DNA of 39,762 nt from a bacterium 1XD42-1. GTDB taxonomy: Bacteria > Bacillota > Clostridia > Oscillospirales > Ruminococcaceae. Made by a program: the position numbers and the translations under genes. How positions within the stretch are numbered: the first letter of the stretch is position 1; each line of letters starts with the position of its first letter. The notes beneath the pieces are model-generated. The model saw only the letters and a program-made list of their open reading frames with translations, was not told where the DNA came from and did not search any database. Positions 25,154 through 32,679 of this stretch are shown here, piece after piece. The DNA lies in assembly GCA_003612625.1 (NCBI GenBank), contig RAZJ01000025.1, positions 1 through 39,762 on the forward strand, in the 5' to 3' direction.

Positions 25154-25171
25154 CAGCCGATCGGGCGGCTG
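25154..25171 (-). terminator. Terminator after the DUF3788 gene
   Basis: CAGCCG / CGGCTG with a 6-base loop, followed on the minus strand by TTTTC. An overlapping alternative pairing ATCGGGC (25160-25166) / GCCCGAT (25188-25194) exists. Confidence 0.6.
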
Positions 25172-25262
25172 TCTATCATAAATAACTGCCCGATAAACTG
25201 GAATTTGCTCATTACTTTTCTATTAAAGAGGCTATCCCATTTGCTAATGGTGTGACAATGAA

Positions 25263-25676
25263 CTACTTTCTGTTGGGCTTTCTTTTGATTCTCAACAGTC
25301 TGATAAAATCATCAAATAAAGCAGTATCTACTGGCTCAAACATTAACCATTTTCCATCATGATAAGTTTGCGTTTCATCATAAATCCTTTGAACTTCTTT
25401 TGAATAATGATCTCTATCTGTTTCAAATTTTAACCTTTCATCTTTCCCTAAGATAATCATAAATCCTACACAATTTTCTCTGGCATATAATGCACATAAC
25501 GTTTTGCCGCCCCGACGATATTTGTATTCATATTTCCATGCTTTACCTCCTTTATTCCATAAACAGTCCATGTCATATTTTTCCTCAATTAAGGCATTTA
25601 ATTTATTCCAAATATCGTATCGTGATTTTCCAACTAAAGCTGTCATTTCTTCTGCACCAGGTATGATATCAAGCAT
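25263..25676 (-). CDS. DUF3788 family protein
   Basis: The 137-residue protein fits DUF3788 by length and layout: the opening ALVGKSRYDIWNKLNALIEEKYDMDCLW, a basic beta strand WKYEYKYRRGGKTLCALY, a hydrophobic core GFMIILGKDERLKFE and the ending GKWLMFEPVDTALFDDFIRLLRIKRKP. The function of the family is unknown. It is a cytoplasmic single gene. The ATG has AGGAGG six bases upstream. It sits next to an insertion-sequence fossil, so it may have arrived with mobile DNA; this is inference only. Confidence 0.85.
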   Translation of the reverse strand: MLDIIPGAEEMTALVGKSRYDIWNKLNALIEEKYDMDCLWNKGGKAWKYEYKYRRGGKTLCALYARENCVGFMIILGKDERLKFETDRDHYSKEVQRIYDETQTYHDGKWLMFEPVDTALFDDFIRLLRIKRKPNRK

Positions 25677-25753
25677 GATAGCCTCCTATTATAAATTCTG
25701 ATTTGTCAATTCGATTTTATCATAATCATTTTCTAGATTCAATGCGCAATTAG

Positions 25754-25957
25754 CCAAACTGCCTAAAAAAGCGCACCCAAATTCGTAAAGAACTTTCCTG
25801 TTCACGCAAGCGTATCCATCGTCTTATGAATGAGCTGCACGTCTTTTCTCTTCGTAGACGTGCTTACAAGGCTGCCGAAAATTTTTTCAGTTATCTTAAA
25901 TATGAGTGTGTCCATCTCCATCGTTATTTTTCCATAAAAATACTCCCTTCCAGATAG
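25754..25957 (+). pseudogene. Degenerate IS3-family transposase (orfB) remnant
   Basis: An open stretch without a start codon reads RKRIHRLMNELHV, like the HTH_21 region of IS3/IS150 OrfB, and runs straight into AAENFFSYLKYECVHLHRY, like the conserved ENFF/SFFxxLKxE segment after the catalytic Glu of the rve core. The central DDE domain between the two is missing, so it is an internal deletion derivative. The remaining sequence from 25677 to 26026 holds only this fossil and the inverted repeat next to it. Confidence 0.65.
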
Positions 25958-25997
25958 ACAGTTTTATTATTTTAACTGTCTACTTAAAAGGGAGTAT
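25940..25997. repeat. Nested inverted repeats beside the IS3 remnant
   Basis: Outer arms ATACTCCCTT (25940-25949) / AAGGGAGTAT (25988-25997) and inner arms TAGACAGTT (25955-25963) / AACTGTCTA (25974-25982) are both perfect. They overlap the end of the fossil. This could be an IS end or a terminator for flanking genes. Confidence 0.6.
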
Positions 25998-26026
25998 ATC
26001 CTGGCTGCTATCGTGACTTCCTTTTT

Positions 26027-26551
26027 TTATTGAAATGCTTCGTTAATAATCGAAATAGCTTTTTCCATATCTTGATCCATAGTTTCACTTGATTCCCCTA
26101 TAATCAAAAAGAACGCATAATTTCCTTTTATCAATATCTGGCCCTTTTTAGCTTTTTCATATTGCTCCGGTAAATACTGCTCAAAAGATTCTTGTACATC
26201 TTCCAGCCGTTTTGTCAAGCCAGCTTTTACAGTATCAATTTGACCTTCTTTTGCTTTTACAGCAATGACATTATCCGAGCTGACATTAACAAAAGTAATT
26301 TTCCCAGCATAGTCTTCTACTGCGTCCATAGGAATATAGCAAATATCTGTTAGAACATTATCATCCACATCAGAAGGCATAGAAATCCCAACTTCTGTAT
26401 CAATACGATCTATGATTGCTTGCAGTGACTGTCCTTCTTTCAATTCGGCAGAAGCTGATCCGGAAGGTGATTTTCCATCTTTAGAACCACAAGCGCTTAG
26501 AAATGTGATACAGCAAACAGCGATGGATAAAATCGTTAATAATTTTTTCAT
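26027..26551 (-). CDS. DUF4358 lipoprotein
   Basis: The 174-residue protein has a lipoprotein signal peptide: MKK, a hydrophobic stretch, then the lipobox LSACGSK with Cys21. After a Ser/Gly linker comes a DUF4358-like domain (SLQAIIDRIDTEVGISMPSDVDDNVLTDIC, later VKAGLTKRLEDVQESFEQYLPEQYEKAKKGQILIKGNYAFFLI), common in Clostridia and of unknown function. It would be anchored to the outer face of the membrane. The ATG follows AAAGGGG. It is a single gene. Confidence 0.88.
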   Translation of the reverse strand: MKKLLTILSIAVCCITFLSACGSKDGKSPSGSASAELKEGQSLQAIIDRIDTEVGISMPSDVDDNVLTDICYIPMDAVEDYAGKITFVNVSSDNVIAVKAKEGQIDTVKAGLTKRLEDVQESFEQYLPEQYEKAKKGQILIKGNYAFFLIIGESSETMDQDMEKAISIINEAFQ

Positions 26552-26715
26552 TTTTTATGACCCCTTTGTTGTAATTTTAAAATTCTCTATTTATTAAGTA
26601 TTCCCTTCTCACAAAATTTTTCCCTTATTTTTAAATTTTATTTTTTATATAAAACCTTCTCTTTCAATCAATAAAACATTAGATATTTTTTACAGAAACT
26701 TATTTTAAATTCAAA

Positions 26716-26744
26716 TTGACTTTTTCTTTAAAAAGCCCTATGAT
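26716..26744 (+). promoter_or_regulatory. Promoter for the amidohydrolase_2 gene
   Basis: TTGACT (26716-26721), 17 bp, TATGAT (26739-26744). The rest of 26552-26715 is very AT-rich and shows no gene. Confidence 0.7.
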
Positions 26745-26787
26745 AGTTGCATATAATAATGAATTTGATAAAAGGAAGCTGTTTTTT

Positions 26788-27591
26788 ATGCGTATCATTG
26801 ATGCCCATCTTCATTTCTGGCCTGGGGAGCCTTATTTTGATGAAATCGCCAGGAATGCTGGCCATAAAAATACAGAAGTCCATTTACACTGTGAATATGA
26901 AAAATTGGGGATTGTTGCAGGCATTGTAATGGGAAATCGGGGATTAAGCCTGGAAGCCCATCAATATCCAAATTTTTTGCGGTATTGTATCGGACTGGAT
27001 CAGGATAAGCTGAAAACACCGGAAGATATTGATTTAGTGGAATCCCATTTGCAAAGGGACATTTGTACAGGCATTAAACTGTATCCAGGATACCACCCTT
27101 TTTATATTACCGATTTCATTTTTGAACCTGTTTATGCTTTAGCTGAAAAATACAGAAAACCAGTAGCCATTCATATGGGGGTAACCGCTGGAAATAATGC
27201 TTTATTAAAATATACCCATCCGCTTACATTGGATGAAGCTGCGGTCAAACATCCAAACGTTCAATTTGTTATGTGCCATTTCGGGAATCCCTGGCTGGCA
27301 GATGCTGCTGCGGTTACGGCAAAAAATGATAATGTTGCAGCAGATTTATCCGGCTTATTGGAAGGTCATACTGATTTGCCAAAGCTTATGGAAGAACAAA
27401 AAGGATATTTTGATTTTCTGCGGACATGGATTGCCTATACCGGACATTATGAGCGTTTTCTTTTTGGAACAGACTGGCCTTTAGCCAATTTAAAAGAATA
27501 TATTGATTTAACTTTACAGCTTATACCATCTGCCCATTGGGACGAAGTATTTTTTGCAAATGCGAACCGAATTTATCATTTAGGATTATAA
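26788..27591 (+). CDS. Amidohydrolase family 2 protein (COG2159)
   Basis: The 267-residue TIM-barrel hydrolase starts MRIIDAHLHFWPGE, with the HxH metal motif at residues 7-9. It continues with GIKLYPGYHPFY, VAIHMGVTAG, FVMCHFGNPW and the closing Asp in FLFGTDWPLAN. The family holds decarboxylases and lactone or ester hydrolases; the substrate is unknown. The ATG at 26788 has AAAGGAAG upstream; a longer in-frame opening from 26716 contains the promoter and is not translated. It is flanked by its own promoter and terminator. Confidence 0.9.
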   Translation: MRIIDAHLHFWPGEPYFDEIARNAGHKNTEVHLHCEYEKLGIVAGIVMGNRGLSLEAHQYPNFLRYCIGLDQDKLKTPEDIDLVESHLQRDICTGIKLYPGYHPFYITDFIFEPVYALAEKYRKPVAIHMGVTAGNNALLKYTHPLTLDEAAVKHPNVQFVMCHFGNPWLADAAAVTAKNDNVAADLSGLLEGHTDLPKLMEEQKGYFDFLRTWIAYTGHYERFLFGTDWPLANLKEYIDLTLQLIPSAHWDEVFFANANRIYHLGL

Positions 27592-27597
27592 AAATAA

Positions 27598-27637
27598 GAT
27601 GCCGCCCTTGTAAAAAGAAGCGGCATCCTATTTTTTA
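27598..27637. terminator. Bidirectional terminator
   Basis: GATGCCGC (27598-27605) / GCGGCATC (27620-27627) with A- and T-runs on both sides. It ends the amidohydrolase gene on the plus strand and the ABC operon on the minus strand. Confidence 0.92.
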
Positions 27638-28462
27638 TTCCAGATTCAGTTTCCGGTTCAAAATGTAATTTGTAAAAATAAAATATACGGTACAGATTAT
27701 CAATGACCAAATAATCAAGATTAACATTCCTATATGAAGCGGCATTAAAGAATCTGGCTCAAACAGAGAAAGGTTATGGAATAATCTCCAGTTTTTACGT
27801 CCAATAACATCCAGAAAAACAAAAAAGAATCCAGAAGCTAACTGCATTACAAAATTAAACCCTAAAAACGAAGCAAAAGAGCCAATTAAACGGTGCTTTT
27901 GAAAAAGATGGCCGGCAGACATAGAAGCATAAATCATTAAGATCTGGGAACAAAGGCCAGCCAAACATAAAACAAGAATTTCCAAGAAGAAAAAGAGCCA
28001 ATGGAAACTAAAGTATTCATAGAATTCCCCCATAATTTGAGAAAATATATCGGGGAGTTCTGCCAGCAATTCAAAACTGATGCCAATCATCAGCCCAGAA
28101 AAAATAGTAACAAAGATGCTGACAATAAACCAAAAGATGGCTACTGTCATTTTTGATACAATATGCTGCCAGGGCTTCACCGGCAAGGTAAACATTAAGT
28201 AGCCTTCATCACCCAATAAATTTTTATAAAACCGTTGGATGGTGATAATTAAAGTCATTACAAAGATAGCGCCTATCACAAAAAAATACATCATCATAGT
28301 TAATCCTGCGGTCAGTTCCACAGGAAACGGAAGGTTTCCCCCAAAAATACCCATCATAAAGAATAATTTATTTAGCAGGCCCAAAGCTAATACAGTTCCA
28401 TATAACAGCAAAAAGATCCGGGCTGTTGCTTTAAGCTCATATTTCATTAGTTTTCTCAGCAT
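27635..28462 (-). CDS. ABC transporter permease
   Basis: The 275-residue membrane protein has about six hydrophobic segments (for example IFLLLYGTVLALGLL, MMMYFFVIGAIFVMTLIITI, VAIFWFIVSIFVTIFSGLMIGI) and a cytoplasmic loop with LLGDEGYLMFTLPVKPWQHIVSKM. That loop is the coupling-type motif seen in bacitracin or lantibiotic-like ABC-2 permeases of Firmicutes. It is the last gene of the GntR-ATPase-permease operon, overlapping the ATPase gene by 7 bp. The substrate is not known. Confidence 0.88.
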   Translation of the reverse strand: MLRKLMKYELKATARIFLLLYGTVLALGLLNKLFFMMGIFGGNLPFPVELTAGLTMMMYFFVIGAIFVMTLIITIQRFYKNLLGDEGYLMFTLPVKPWQHIVSKMTVAIFWFIVSIFVTIFSGLMIGISFELLAELPDIFSQIMGEFYEYFSFHWLFFFLEILVLCLAGLCSQILMIYASMSAGHLFQKHRLIGSFASFLGFNFVMQLASGFFFVFLDVIGRKNWRLFHNLSLFEPDSLMPLHIGMLILIIWSLIICTVYFIFTNYILNRKLNLE

Positions 28463-29154
28463 TTATATACCTCCCTGAAGAGGGCATCTACACTCATACC
28501 CCGTTCTTCCCGAATTTGGTCTACCGAAGAAGTTAAAGCAACTTTGCCTCCGGCTAAGAAAATAACATCATCCAAAACCCGTTCTACATCTGCGATTAAA
28601 TGGGTAGAAATTAAAACAGCAGCATTTTCACTGTAATTGGAAATAATCGTATTTAAAATATAATCTCGTGCCGCTGGATCGACCCCACCGATCGGCTCAT
28701 CTAATAAATAAAGCTCTGCTTCCCGGCTCATGACTAAAATAAGCTGGACTTTTTCTTTTGTCCCTTTTGACATGCTTTTTAACCGGTCATTTAACCCTAT
28801 ATTCAAACGTGCCAGCATTTCAACTGCTTTCTCCCGGTTAAAATTTCTATAAAAATCCTGGAAAAAACTTAATAAATCTGCAACACACATCCAGTCGTTG
28901 AGATAGGGACGATCCGGCAGGTAACTAACCAATTCTTTTGTTTCTGTGCCCGGCAATTTCCCATCAATCCGTAAAGTTCCTTCTGTTGCAGTCAGCAAGC
29001 CGCTTGCAATTTTTATCATCGTTGTTTTGCCGCTGCCATTTGGCCCTAAAAGCCCTACAATCCGCCCCCGGTTAACGGTTAAATCAACAGAAGACAAGGC
29101 TTCTTTTTTTCCATAACGTTTGATCAGGGACTGGCATTCTAAAATCGGGGTCAT
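28456..29154 (-). CDS. ABC transporter ATP-binding protein
   Basis: The 232-residue ATPase has Walker A GLLGPNGSGKTTMIK, a Q-loop at SYLPDRPYLNDW, a degenerate signature SMSKGTKEKVQLIL (in place of LSGGQ), Walker B LYLLDEPIGGVD and the switch His in VLISTHLIADVER. The SKGTKEK signature is typical of the YtrB/BcrA-like exporters linked to YtrA-type GntR regulators. It overlaps its neighbours on both sides by 4 and 7 bp, so the three proteins are made together. Confidence 0.94.
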   Translation of the reverse strand: MTPILECQSLIKRYGKKEALSSVDLTVNRGRIVGLLGPNGSGKTTMIKIASGLLTATEGTLRIDGKLPGTETKELVSYLPDRPYLNDWMCVADLLSFFQDFYRNFNREKAVEMLARLNIGLNDRLKSMSKGTKEKVQLILVMSREAELYLLDEPIGGVDPAARDYILNTIISNYSENAAVLISTHLIADVERVLDDVIFLAGGKVALTSSVDQIREERGMSVDALFREVYKC

Positions 29155-29522
29155 TTGATTTCCTCCTTTTCCATCTGGCTCAATAAAGTGATCACTTCTC
29201 CTACGGTACAGCCTAAAGCCTGCATTTTTTTTAAAAACTCATCAACTTGCTCTCTGGCCAGGCTTTGTTTTATCTGTTCAATCATGGATTTGTCCTCCGT
29301 TATAAATCGGCCTGCTGTCCGCTGGGAATACACAAGACCTTTCCGTTCCAGCTCGGCTAAAGCTTTTTGCATGGTATTGGGGTTGACAGATGCTTCTGCG
29401 GCCAGATCCCGGACTGCTGGAAGCTTTGAACCTGCGGGATAATATCCGGAAACAATGCGGAGCTGAACCTGTTCCACAATTTGTAAGTATATCGGGCGAT
29501 CCCCTTGAAAATCCCATATCAT
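29151..29522 (-). CDS. GntR family regulator, YtrA subfamily
   Basis: The 123-residue protein has the GntR winged helix (PIYLQIVEQVQLRIVSGYYPAGSKLPAVRDLAAEASVNPNTMQKALAELERKGLVYS) and only a short helical tail. This is the YtrA layout, with no ligand-binding domain. Such regulators repress the ABC transporter genes in their own operon and respond to cell-wall stress or antibiotics. It is the first gene of the operon; its ATG at 29520-29522 has GGAGGAGG. An inverted repeat over its promoter is the likely operator. Confidence 0.94.
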   Translation of the reverse strand: MIWDFQGDRPIYLQIVEQVQLRIVSGYYPAGSKLPAVRDLAAEASVNPNTMQKALAELERKGLVYSQRTAGRFITEDKSMIEQIKQSLAREQVDEFLKKMQALGCTVGEVITLLSQMEKEEIK

Positions 29523-29543
29523 ATTGCCTCCTCCTTCTATATT

Positions 29544-29586
29544 ATTGTACTAATCAAATAATACAATGGTACAGGATATTTGTCAA
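29544..29586 (-). promoter_or_regulatory. Promoter and candidate YtrA-type operator
   Basis: Minus strand TTGACA (29581-29586), 17 bp, TATTAT (29558-29563). The perfect repeat ATTGTA (29544-29549) / TACAAT (29562-29567) spans the -10, fitting repression by the first gene product. Confidence 0.75.
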
Positions 29587-29617
29587 TCCCTTTTTTAAAA
29601 TTTTTTATTCTAACAGA

Positions 29618-29662
29618 CAAAAAAGACAGGCAAGAAGCTGTCCGCTTCCTGCCCGTCTTTTT
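29618..29662. terminator. Bidirectional terminator
   Basis: A 14-bp stem with two mismatches (GACAGGCAAGAAGC / GCTTCCTGCCCGTC) flanked by A and T runs. It lies 10 bp past the DUF819 stop. Confidence 0.9.
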
Positions 29663-29671
29663 ATATCCTGT

Positions 29672-30874
29672 TTAATGCAATAAGAAAAATCCTGCTAAAA
29701 TCCCATAATAATTTCCCAACACATATCCTAATGTTCCGACCAGCATAATAGGCCCTACCAGCTGGCTCCAGCCCTGGGAAATTGCCATTGCTGTGGCTGT
29801 TGTTGGCCCGCCGATATTTGCATTGGAAGCAAGAATAATTTCCTCCAAATTAAAGTGGAATAATTTTCCCAGCACGAAAGAGAAAATCATATTAAATGCA
29901 ACAACAATCAAGGCATAAACCAAAAGCAAAGGAGATTCCGTCAACAATTTTGCAATAGAAGCAGGAGCCCCAATCACTGTAAAAAAGATATAAATTAAAA
30001 AGGTTCCAATTTCATTGGCGCCTGGAGCCGTTCCGAAAAGATGCGGCGCAGCCGTAGCACAGCCCATCGTCAGTGTTGTCATCACCAAATATTTATTTCC
30101 CAACAGGCTGTTTAATATGGAACCGAATATATTTCCTGTTGGGATGATTGCTGTAAACAAATCTGCAATAGCCGTAGAAATTGCTACAATAATAACGGCG
30201 GCTGCAACATCAAATGCAATATCCTTTAAAGAAATTTCTTTTGGCTGCCAATAAGAAGATATGCCATTATTTTGGCCCGTTTCTACTTGATCCAAAAGGG
30301 GATGGGAAAATTTTTTACGGAAAAAGCGGATAGCAGGAATGGCCATCAAAACAAAAAAGTAAAGTGCCATCAATAAATTATCTGCTACAACTGCGGCAGA
30401 AGCCAATTCTCCGGAAGCCCCAAAAGAATCTGCCATTGCTGCAAAATTCACAGAACCGCCAACATAAGTACCAGCAAACATAGTAGATACAATCCCTAAA
30501 TCCGGCATAAACTGGTGCAGCAAATAAAACCCAATAAAAATTCCTGCAAAAGTGCCAAAGGAACTCAAAAGGAATAAAATTAACAGCCTGCCGCTTTCCC
30601 GGCCAATTTTCTTAATATTACATTGGAACAGTAAAAGGGGGATTGCCATAGGTACTACATATCCCCATACATCATCATATACAGGGGATTCGATTGGGGT
30701 AATTCCAATGTTAGACAAAAACATCATTACAACCAGGGCTAAAACTGGCCCTGTTAATTTGGCGGCCCATTGATATTTTTGTTCCAGTGCAATTGAGCCA
30801 GCGGCAATCCCGATTAAAATTGCCCACAATGCCCATATATTATCTGGCTGAATGAAACTGCCGGCTCCCGCCAT
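29672..30874 (-). CDS. DUF819 family membrane protein (YjcL-like)
   Basis: The 400-residue protein has about eleven membrane segments and the DUF819 features: LVVMMFLSNIGITP, VPMAIPLLLFQCNIKKI, TMFAGTYVGGSVNFAAMADSFG, and ANIGGPTTATAMAISQGWSQLVGPIMLVGTLGYVLGNY. The two-fold repeat of the GG-containing loops suggests a transporter with inverted symmetry, as in sodium-coupled carriers. The substrate of the family is not established. It is the last gene of a long operon, 14 bp after prmC, and ends at a strong terminator. Confidence 0.9.
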   Translation of the reverse strand: MAGAGSFIQPDNIWALWAILIGIAAGSIALEQKYQWAAKLTGPVLALVVMMFLSNIGITPIESPVYDDVWGYVVPMAIPLLLFQCNIKKIGRESGRLLILFLLSSFGTFAGIFIGFYLLHQFMPDLGIVSTMFAGTYVGGSVNFAAMADSFGASGELASAAVVADNLLMALYFFVLMAIPAIRFFRKKFSHPLLDQVETGQNNGISSYWQPKEISLKDIAFDVAAAVIIVAISTAIADLFTAIIPTGNIFGSILNSLLGNKYLVMTTLTMGCATAAPHLFGTAPGANEIGTFLIYIFFTVIGAPASIAKLLTESPLLLVYALIVVAFNMIFSFVLGKLFHFNLEEIILASNANIGGPTTATAMAISQGWSQLVGPIMLVGTLGYVLGNYYGILAGFFLLH

Positions 30875-30888
30875 ACGATTTGCACCCC

Positions 30889-31731
30889 TTATAAACTTTT
30901 TATACCAATTGCTACCCGTTCTATTCCTGCTGCATCCTGTACCAAACGGGTTTTTATAAACCCATTCTCCTCTAAAATTTTTTTCACTTTTTGTCCTTGC
31001 TGGTATCCCGTTTCAAACATCAGTGCACCGCCAGGTTTTAACAGCTTTCCCCAGACAGAAGGCAGGCTGCGGTAAAAGTCATAACCATCTGTGCCCCCGG
31101 ATAAAGCCATTTCAGGTTCCCATTTTACCAGATCATCCAAAGTTTCCATTTCCGGACGGGACAGATAGGGGGGATTGCATACGACTAAATCTAACGGCGG
31201 CAATTCCGGCGGAAAAAAAGCATCTCCTTGTAAAATTTTCACATCTGCCTTTAAAGCATCTACATTTTTTTGCAGGTAAGGGAGGGCCTGACTGGATAAT
31301 TCGAGGGCATAAACAGAAGCACCTTGACATTTCAAAGCAATGGTACAAGCTAAACACCCGCTGCCGGAGCAAACGTCTGCAGCCAAGGGATCTTGTCTGC
31401 CTTTTAAATAATGCAATGCTTCTTCGGCCAGCGTTTCCGTATCCTGCCGGGGAATCAATACCCCAGGCCCTACGAAAAAAGGCAGCCCATAAAATTCCCA
31501 GCTTCCTAAAATATACTGCAAAGGTTCGCCAGACTGCCAGCGGAAGAATAATACAAAAAATTCCTGTTCTTTTTCTGTTGGGACCGGATCATTTCCCCGG
31601 ATGGGAAGCTGGAAACGGCTGATACCCAGAACCTTTTCCATGAAACAGGAAATATCAAATACACCAGGATCGGTCCGTTTCAGCCCGGCGCGGGAAAGGG
31701 CTTCCTGATAAAGTTCGTTGCAGGTCATCAT
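30889..31731 (-). CDS. prmC: Peptide chain release factor N(5)-glutamine methyltransferase PrmC
   Basis: PrmC methylates the glutamine of the GGQ motif in RF1 and RF2 using SAM. The 280-residue protein has a helical N-terminal substrate domain (about 1-75), the SAM motif ADVCSGSGCLACTIAL, and the active site LVVCNPPYLSRPEM. The start chosen is the ATG at 31731, sharing one base with the stop of the DUF1385 gene (TGATG); a TTG one codon upstream and an ATG one codon downstream are alternatives. DUF1385-prmC-prfA is the usual clostridial order; prfA is missing here, replaced by the DUF819 gene. Confidence 0.95.
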   Translation of the reverse strand: MMTCNELYQEALSRAGLKRTDPGVFDISCFMEKVLGISRFQLPIRGNDPVPTEKEQEFFVLFFRWQSGEPLQYILGSWEFYGLPFFVGPGVLIPRQDTETLAEEALHYLKGRQDPLAADVCSGSGCLACTIALKCQGASVYALELSSQALPYLQKNVDALKADVKILQGDAFFPPELPPLDLVVCNPPYLSRPEMETLDDLVKWEPEMALSGGTDGYDFYRSLPSVWGKLLKPGGALMFETGYQQGQKVKKILEENGFIKTRLVQDAAGIERVAIGIKSL

Positions 31732-32666
31732 CAATATAAATCATCTTTGGGATTTTCTGGAATACAGGGCTTCATAGCAGCAATGGCAATTTCCAGCATT
31801 GTATCATCCGGTTCAAAAGTTGTCAACCGCTGGAGCCATAAGCCTGGCGCAGAAATCATACGGGTAAAAGGGTTAGAATAACGGCCTGCTAATTTAATAA
31901 TTTCATAGGCAACTCCTACCACAACCGGCAATAAAACCAGTTTCAAAACAACCCGCATCCAAATATTATCCCAGCTTAAAACAGAAAATACGAAAATAGA
32001 AATAACCAATACAATCAATAAAAAACTGGTGCCGCAGCGGGGATGGAACCGTGTATGTTTTCTTGCGTTTTCCGGCGTTAATTCTTCTCCTGCTTCGTAA
32101 CAGGCAATGGTTTTATGTTCCGCCCCGTGGTACTGGAAAACCCGCTGGATTTCTTTCATTCGGGTTACTAAAAAAAGATACAAGATAAAAATGATAATTT
32201 TGATACAGCCTTCTAATATGGTCATAACAAAAGTAGGAGCCTGTAACCGGGTGCCTAGAAATTTTACAATGGAAGCCGGAAGCAGCATGAACAACCCTAA
32301 ACAAATGATAACAGCTAAAACGCCTGTCACAATATTAAAAACCAATGTCATATGGTCCCCTAAATGATCGGCCAGCCATTTTTCCAGTTTGGAAGGTTCT
32401 TCTTCCGCATCCGCCATCCCTGCAATTTCAGCAGATTCCATTAAACAGCGGTATCCTACCACCAGCATTGTGATAAAATTCAGGACGCCGCGAAGCAATG
32501 GAACATGATGATACCATTTCTTGCCTCCCGTATCCCAGGTCTTTAAATGAATGGTCTGATCCGGCTTCCGGACTGCCATTGCCGAAATATGAGGGCCACG
32601 CATCATAACGCCTTCTATGAGGGCTTGTCCGCCAATGGAAGTTTTTTTCAATTCTGACAAAATCAT
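31731..32666 (-). CDS. DUF1385 family membrane protein (YqhQ-like)
   Basis: The 311-residue protein starts with the family signature SIGGQALIEGVMMRGP and has YHHVPLLRGVLNF, several membrane segments (VFNIVTGVLAVIICLGLFMLL, LEGCIKIIIFILYLFLV, FLLIVLVISIFVFSVLSW), and the conserved FQYHGAEHKTIACYE plus HTRFHPRCGTSFLL. The His- and Cys-containing loops hint at a metal or redox site. Its role is unknown, though it is nearly always upstream of prmC. AGGAGG is only three bases from the ATG. It is 13 bp downstream of the histidine kinase gene. Confidence 0.95.
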   Translation of the reverse strand: MILSELKKTSIGGQALIEGVMMRGPHISAMAVRKPDQTIHLKTWDTGGKKWYHHVPLLRGVLNFITMLVVGYRCLMESAEIAGMADAEEEPSKLEKWLADHLGDHMTLVFNIVTGVLAVIICLGLFMLLPASIVKFLGTRLQAPTFVMTILEGCIKIIIFILYLFLVTRMKEIQRVFQYHGAEHKTIACYEAGEELTPENARKHTRFHPRCGTSFLLIVLVISIFVFSVLSWDNIWMRVVLKLVLLPVVVGVAYEIIKLAGRYSNPFTRMISAPGLWLQRLTTFEPDDTMLEIAIAAMKPCIPENPKDDLY

Positions 32667-32679
32667 ATGCCTCCTAATT

